A DNA stretch of 64,000 nucleotides from positions 46,076 through 110,075 of the forward strand of contig NZ_UFQC01000020.1 of NCBI RefSeq assembly GCF_900496975.1, given 5' to 3'. The stretch is from Achromobacter veterisilvae (GTDB lineage Bacteria; Pseudomonadota; Gammaproteobacteria; Burkholderiales; Burkholderiaceae_B). The notes beneath the pieces were generated by a model. It did no database searches and was not told where the DNA came from. It saw only the letters and a list, made by a program, of their open reading frames with translations. A program made the position numbers and the translations under genes. Positions 60,916 through 64,000 of this stretch are shown in pieces (the stretch's first letter is position 1; every line of letters starts with the position of its first letter).

Positions 60916-61470
60916 ATGGCAGAACAACCCTCCCCAGGCAATGAGGTCGCCGTACTCGGCGGCGGCTGCTTCTGGTGCGTCGAAGCGGTGTTCACCGATC
61001 TGCGCGGTGTGAAGAGCGTGCTGCCCGGCTACAGCGGCGGCCACGTGGACAATCCCAGCTACGAGCAGGTGTGCGGCAAGGATACCGGCCACATCGAGGT
61101 CGCCCGCGTTGAATTCGATCCGGCCGAGCTGTCCTACGGCGACTTGCTGCGCGTGTTCTTCGCGACCCATGATCCGACCACGCCGGGGCGGCAGGGCAAC
61201 GACATCGGTCCGCAATATGAATCCGCCATCTTCTGGCAGGACGAGGCCCAGCGCGAACAGGCGCAAGCCGTCATCGCGGAGGTCGAGGCGCAGAAAGTCT
61301 ACGACGCGCCCATCGTGACCAGGCTGCTGGCGCCCGCCAGGTTCTGGCAGGCCGAGGACTACCATCGCGATTACTTCGCGCTGCATCCCGAGCAGGGCTA
61401 TTGCCAATTCGTGATCGCGCCCAAGGTCGCCAAGTTCCGCAAGCAGTTCCAGGACCGGCTGAAGAAATAG
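60916..61470 (+). CDS. msrA: Peptide methionine-S-sulfoxide reductase
   Basis: MsrA reduces the S epimer of methionine sulfoxide in proteins. The 184-residue enzyme has the catalytic Cys18 in G-G-C-F-W-C-V-E, then Y-S-G-G-H, G-H-I-E-V and F-F-A-T-H-D-P-T-T. A resolving cysteine occurs near the end in G-Y-C-Q-F. AAGAAGGAA precedes the ATG. It ends at a terminator shared with the convergent hpd gene. Confidence 0.95.
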   Translation: MAEQPSPGNEVAVLGGGCFWCVEAVFTDLRGVKSVLPGYSGGHVDNPSYEQVCGKDTGHIEVARVEFDPAELSYGDLLRVFFATHDPTTPGRQGNDIGPQYESAIFWQDEAQREQAQAVIAEVEAQKVYDAPIVTRLLAPARFWQAEDYHRDYFALHPEQGYCQFVIAPKVAKFRKQFQDRLKK

Positions 61471-61484
61471 GAAATAGGCAAAAA

Positions 61485-61506
61485 AAACCTCACCGAGGTG
61501 AGGTTT
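61485..61506. terminator. Bidirectional terminator between msrA and hpd
   Basis: A perfect 10-bp stem (AAACCTCACC with GGTGAGGTTT, two-base loop) is preceded by a run of A, which gives a U tract for hpd on the minus strand. It also has TTTC on the plus side for msrA. Confidence 0.8.
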
Positions 61507-61573
61507 CAAGGCCGGCGCCGGTGCGCGAGCACCGGTGGCCTGGCCGGGGAAGGAATCGGCCGGGGGCGGGCGT

Positions 61574-62686
61574 TCAGTCGACCGACTTGACCACGCCGCG
61601 GCGCATCTGGTCCAGTTCGATCGATTCGAACAACGCCTTGAAATTGCCTTCGCCGAAACCGTCGTTGCCCTTGCGCTGGATGATCTCGAAGAAGATCGGG
61701 CCGATCTGGTTTTCGGTGAAGATCTGCAGCAGCAGGCCGCCGCCCGGGGCGCCGTCCAGCAGGATGCGGTTCTTCTGCAGGCGCGCCACGTCCTCGCCGT
61801 GGTTGGGCAGGCGGCGGTCCAGCAGTTCGTAATAGGTATCGGGCGTGTCCAGGAACACGACGCCATTCGCGCGCAGCGCTTCGATGGTGCCGTAGATGTC
61901 TTCCGTGGACATGGCGATGTGCTGGATGCCTTCGCCGCGGTACAGGTCCAGGTATTCCTGGATCTGGCCCTTCTCTTCCGTGCCTTCTTCGTTGATCGGA
62001 ATGCGGATATTGCCGCAGGGCGATGTCATGGCCTTGGACTTCACGCCCGTCACCTTGCCCTCGATATCGAAATAGCGCACTTCGCGGAAATTGAAGAGGC
62101 GCTCGTAGAACTCGGCCCACTCGGCCATGCGGCCCTTGTGCACGTTGTGGGTCAGGTGGTCCACCAGCGTCAGGCCGGCGCCGCGGTGGTTCAGGTCCGC
62201 TTGCGCGTTCGCCGGGTCCACGGGGACGAAGTCCACGTCATAGATGCTGATGTCGCCGATGCCGCCGTGGCCGTCCTTGCCGGACCAGCGGTCCACCAGG
62301 TAGATCAGCGAATCGCCGATGCCCTTGATGGCGGGGATGTTCAGCTCCATCGGGCCGCTGTGCGAATCGAAGCCCCAGGCGCCCAGTTCCAGCGCGCGCT
62401 TGTACGCGGCATTGGCGTCCTGCACGCGAAAGCCGATCGCACAGATCGAGGGGCCGTGCAGGCGGGCGAAGCGCTGCGCGAAGGAATCCGGCTCGGCGTT
62501 GATCAGGAAGTTCACGCCGCCCTGGCGATACAGCGTCACGTCCTTGTGGCGATGTTTGGCAATGGCCTTGAAGCCCAGCAGCTCGAACACCTTGCGCAGC
62601 GCGACGGGGTCCGGCGCCGCGTATTCAATGAATTCGAACCCGGCGGTGCCCATCGGGTTGTCCCAGGGTTGGAAAGCGCTGCTCAT
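61574..62686 (-). CDS. hpd: 4-Hydroxyphenylpyruvate dioxygenase
   Basis: Hpd converts 4-hydroxyphenylpyruvate to homogentisate in tyrosine degradation. The 370-residue enzyme has two vicinal-oxygen-chelate domains. Iron ligands lie in V-D-H-L-T-H-N (first His), I-Q-H-I-A-M-S-T (second His) and F-F-E-I-I-Q (Glu). The start at 62686 is supported by AGGGAG. A divergent Lrp/AsnC gene, 155 bases away, is the likely regulator. Other tyrosine pathway genes are not in this window. Confidence 0.95.
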   Translation of the reverse strand: MSSAFQPWDNPMGTAGFEFIEYAAPDPVALRKVFELLGFKAIAKHRHKDVTLYRQGGVNFLINAEPDSFAQRFARLHGPSICAIGFRVQDANAAYKRALELGAWGFDSHSGPMELNIPAIKGIGDSLIYLVDRWSGKDGHGGIGDISIYDVDFVPVDPANAQADLNHRGAGLTLVDHLTHNVHKGRMAEWAEFYERLFNFREVRYFDIEGKVTGVKSKAMTSPCGNIRIPINEEGTEEKGQIQEYLDLYRGEGIQHIAMSTEDIYGTIEALRANGVVFLDTPDTYYELLDRRLPNHGEDVARLQKNRILLDGAPGGGLLLQIFTENQIGPIFFEIIQRKGNDGFGEGNFKALFESIELDQMRRGVVKSVD

Positions 62687-62802
62687 AAGTCTGCTCCCTT
62701 GCATCGTTTTAAGGATGACCTGTTTTTCAAGTCTAGACGGAGATTGTAGGTAGGAAGGGCGGGCAGACAATTGCAAACATGCCGCGAAAGGCGGCGGTCT
62801 GA

Positions 62803-62815
62803 GCAATAATATTGC
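62803..62815. promoter_or_regulatory. Candidate Lrp-type operator between hpd and its regulator
   Basis: GCAAT-AAT-ATTGC is a perfect inverted repeat just ahead of the Lrp/AsnC gene. A related TTGCAA lies at 62771-62776, 32 bases away, in the same gap. Confidence 0.45.
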
Positions 62816-62841
62816 CGTATATGAAAAACCAAGGGCTAAAA

Positions 62842-63318
62842 ATGTCTGACATCGAGCTGGATCGGACAGATCTAAGGATCCTGGCGGAACTGCAGCGCGA
62901 CGGGCGGCTGAGCAACCAGGAGCTGGCGGACCGCGTCTCGCTGTCTCCCAGTCCGTGCCTGCGGCGGGTCCGGCGGCTGGAAGAGAAGGGCTTCATAAAG
63001 AAGTACGTGGCGCTGATCGATGCCGAGAAGGTCGGCCTGGGGCTGCTGGCCTATGTGAGCATCCGCCTCAATAAACACAGCGGCTCCAGCCATGCTCCCA
63101 TCAGCGACTTCGCGCGCGACGTGCAGCTATGGCCCGAAGTCGTCGAGTGCTACGCCATGTCCGGAGACATGGACTATCTGCTGCGGATCCAGGTGGCGGA
63201 CCTGGCGCACTTTTCGCGCTTCGCGATGGACACGCTCATGCGTCACCCTACCGTGGTCGACATGAAATCCTTCTTTGCGCTCCAGCAGATCAAGGAAACG
63301 ACCGAGCTGCGCATCTGA
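62842..63318 (+). CDS. Lrp/AsnC-family regulator divergent from hpd
   Basis: The 158-residue protein has an N-terminal helix-turn-helix (L-D-R-T-D-L-R-I-L-A-E-L-Q-R-D-G-R, L-S-P-S-P-C-L-R-R-V-R-R-L-E) and a RAM ligand domain with M-S-G-D-M-D-Y-L-L-R-I. The ATG at 62842 is preferred over one at 62821 because AAGGG stands ahead of it at the right distance. Its position suggests it senses an aromatic amino acid and controls hpd. Confidence 0.88.
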   Translation: MSDIELDRTDLRILAELQRDGRLSNQELADRVSLSPSPCLRRVRRLEEKGFIKKYVALIDAEKVGLGLLAYVSIRLNKHSGSSHAPISDFARDVQLWPEVVECYAMSGDMDYLLRIQVADLAHFSRFAMDTLMRHPTVVDMKSFFALQQIKETTELRI

Positions 63319-63465
63319 CCCGGCCCGCCGGGGCCGGTCGGCGCTATGGGCCGCCCGCCAGGTTTCCGCCCTGGCTTCTATATAGGGGAGGGGGCGGCCG
63401 GATCCGACCAGCTTGGGGTCGGTCCCCAGAAAAATTCACTTTTCTGCAAAATAGGTGTCATGCTG

Positions 63466-63495
63466 GCGACACACGTTTAAATTCTGTGCTATAGT
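63466..63495 (+). promoter_or_regulatory. Upstream promoter of the rRNA operon (P1)
   Basis: GCGACA at 63466-63471 and TATAGT at 63490-63495 are separated by 18 bases, with an extended TGTGC just before the -10. An A/T-rich stretch lies upstream. This and the next promoter share the surrounding words TGCAA(A/G)ATAGG and GTG(C/T)TATAGT. Confidence 0.55.
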
Positions 63496-63629
63496 CTCGC
63501 TCCTTCGCAGTTCAAACAGTTTGTTGAGCAGCGAAGGCAGGAAAGCAAGGAATGAGTTCGGTGGCCGCGATGCGGTGGTCGGCACATGACAGGTCTGGCG
63601 GCGCGGCAGGATGGGCCCGTAAGATCGCT

Positions 63630-63655
63630 GCAAAACGAGCGGGCAGGCGTTTTGC
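63630..63655. repeat. Hairpin between the two rRNA promoters
   Basis: GCAAAACG pairs perfectly with CGTTTTGC around a 10-base loop, within transcripts from the first promoter and upstream of the second. Confidence 0.4.
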
Positions 63656-63693
63656 GGTTTTGCAAGATAGGATGCAAGTTAGGCAGAAGCCAG

Positions 63694-63723
63694 TTGCATA
63701 ATCTGCAAAAGTTGTGTTATAGT
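63694..63723 (+). promoter_or_regulatory. Second promoter of the rRNA operon (P2)
   Basis: TTGCAT at 63694-63699 and TATAGT at 63718-63723 are 18 bases apart, with GTGT before the -10. It lies about 125 bases upstream of boxA. Confidence 0.6.
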
Positions 63724-63847
63724 TTCAGGCTTGGCAGTTACCGAAAACTTAGGGTTAACCCTGATATTTCGATAGGTGCTAAATGCCACGGCAGGCGACG
63801 CGAAAGCGCCGGGCCAGTCGGCAGGCAGTGCAGGATTTAGCAGTACC

Positions 63848-64000
63848 GCTCTTTAACAATTAAACAACCGATAAGTGTGGGCGCTTGATGCGGGTGCGGT
63901 GATGGGTTGGGTTTTAAACCCCGGCTTTATCACAAGCACAATGAAATCAAGTGCTCACTAGAAGTGAAGTACCTTAGATGTCAAGTCTAAGCACATACCT
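63848..64000 (+). promoter_or_regulatory. rRNA operon leader with boxA (16S gene lies just outside)
   Basis: GCTCTTTAACAATT at 63848-63861 is the boxA antitermination element. GTGGGCGCTTGAT (63877-63889) pairs with ATCAAGTGCTCAC (63946-63958), forming a long leader hairpin. The remaining bases match the usual processing region before 16S rRNA, whose own start is not reached in the window. Confidence 0.8.

Overview
The window is gene-dense, high-GC bacterial chromosome. Its gene content points to a betaproteobacterium of the Alcaligenaceae (Bordetella/Achromobacter type). The pointers are a lipid A glucosamine-modification (lgm-like) cluster, two tripartite tricarboxylate transporter (TTT) permease pairs, the tail of a Bug-type binding protein at the left edge, a zapA gene followed by 6S RNA, and a typical betaproteobacterial rRNA leader at the right edge. 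Genus-level assignment is inference. No phage, insertion sequence or CRISPR array is visible.

Layout. 1-5.9 kb holds housekeeping genes (DUF533 protein, OsmC-like protein, fabI, mltD, gloB, methyltransferase, rnhA). 6-11.2 kb holds a two-gene RND efflux system, dnaQ and tRNA-Val(CAC). 11.5-15.8 kb holds small proteins, a TAXI-type binding lipoprotein paired with a GltS symporter, and a GNAT acetyltransferase. 15.9-19.8 kb is a four-gene lipid-linked sugar cluster (GT2, ArnT-like GT39, GtrA, YdjC/ChbG deacetylase). 19.8-27.4 kb is a run of divergent regulator/transporter pairs: LysR with a PACE biocide pump, LysR with CidA/LrgB, and MocR with DMT and LysE exporters. 27.4-34 kb holds a DUF442 protein, a universal stress protein, a stand-alone EF-G, DMT plus Lrp, and YbaK. 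34-41.2 kb, all on the minus strand, is ybgC-tolQRAB-pal-cpoB followed by a siderophore-type ABC permease and ATPase. 41.3-48.1 kb holds proS, rppH, then a TctDE-like two-component system with TctB and TctA. 48.2-53.5 kb is metabolic (ghrA, LysR, azoR, a beta-hydroxyacid dehydrogenase, a gamma-glutamyltransferase-like protein). 53.7-55.7 kb is a second TctBA pair. 56.2-63.3 kb holds a coiled-coil gene, zapA, 6S RNA, a SIMPL protein, lgt, ilvD, a cytochrome c, msrA, hpd and an Lrp regulator. 63.4-64 kb holds tandem promoters and the boxA leader of an rRNA operon whose 16S gene lies just outside.

The genes form several working units. These are envelope integrity and division (tol-pal, zapA, mltD, lgt), envelope charge modification (lgm-like cluster), carboxylate uptake and sensing (tctDEBA, tctBA, GltS/TAXI), and metabolite or drug export under dedicated local regulators. 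The most unusual items are the TAXI lipoprotein paired with GltS, an intrinsic terminator inside the tol-pal run ahead of cpoB-ABC transporter genes, four GAAAG repeats at exact 11-bp spacing upstream of the second tctBA, and several well-formed operator palindromes between divergent genes.
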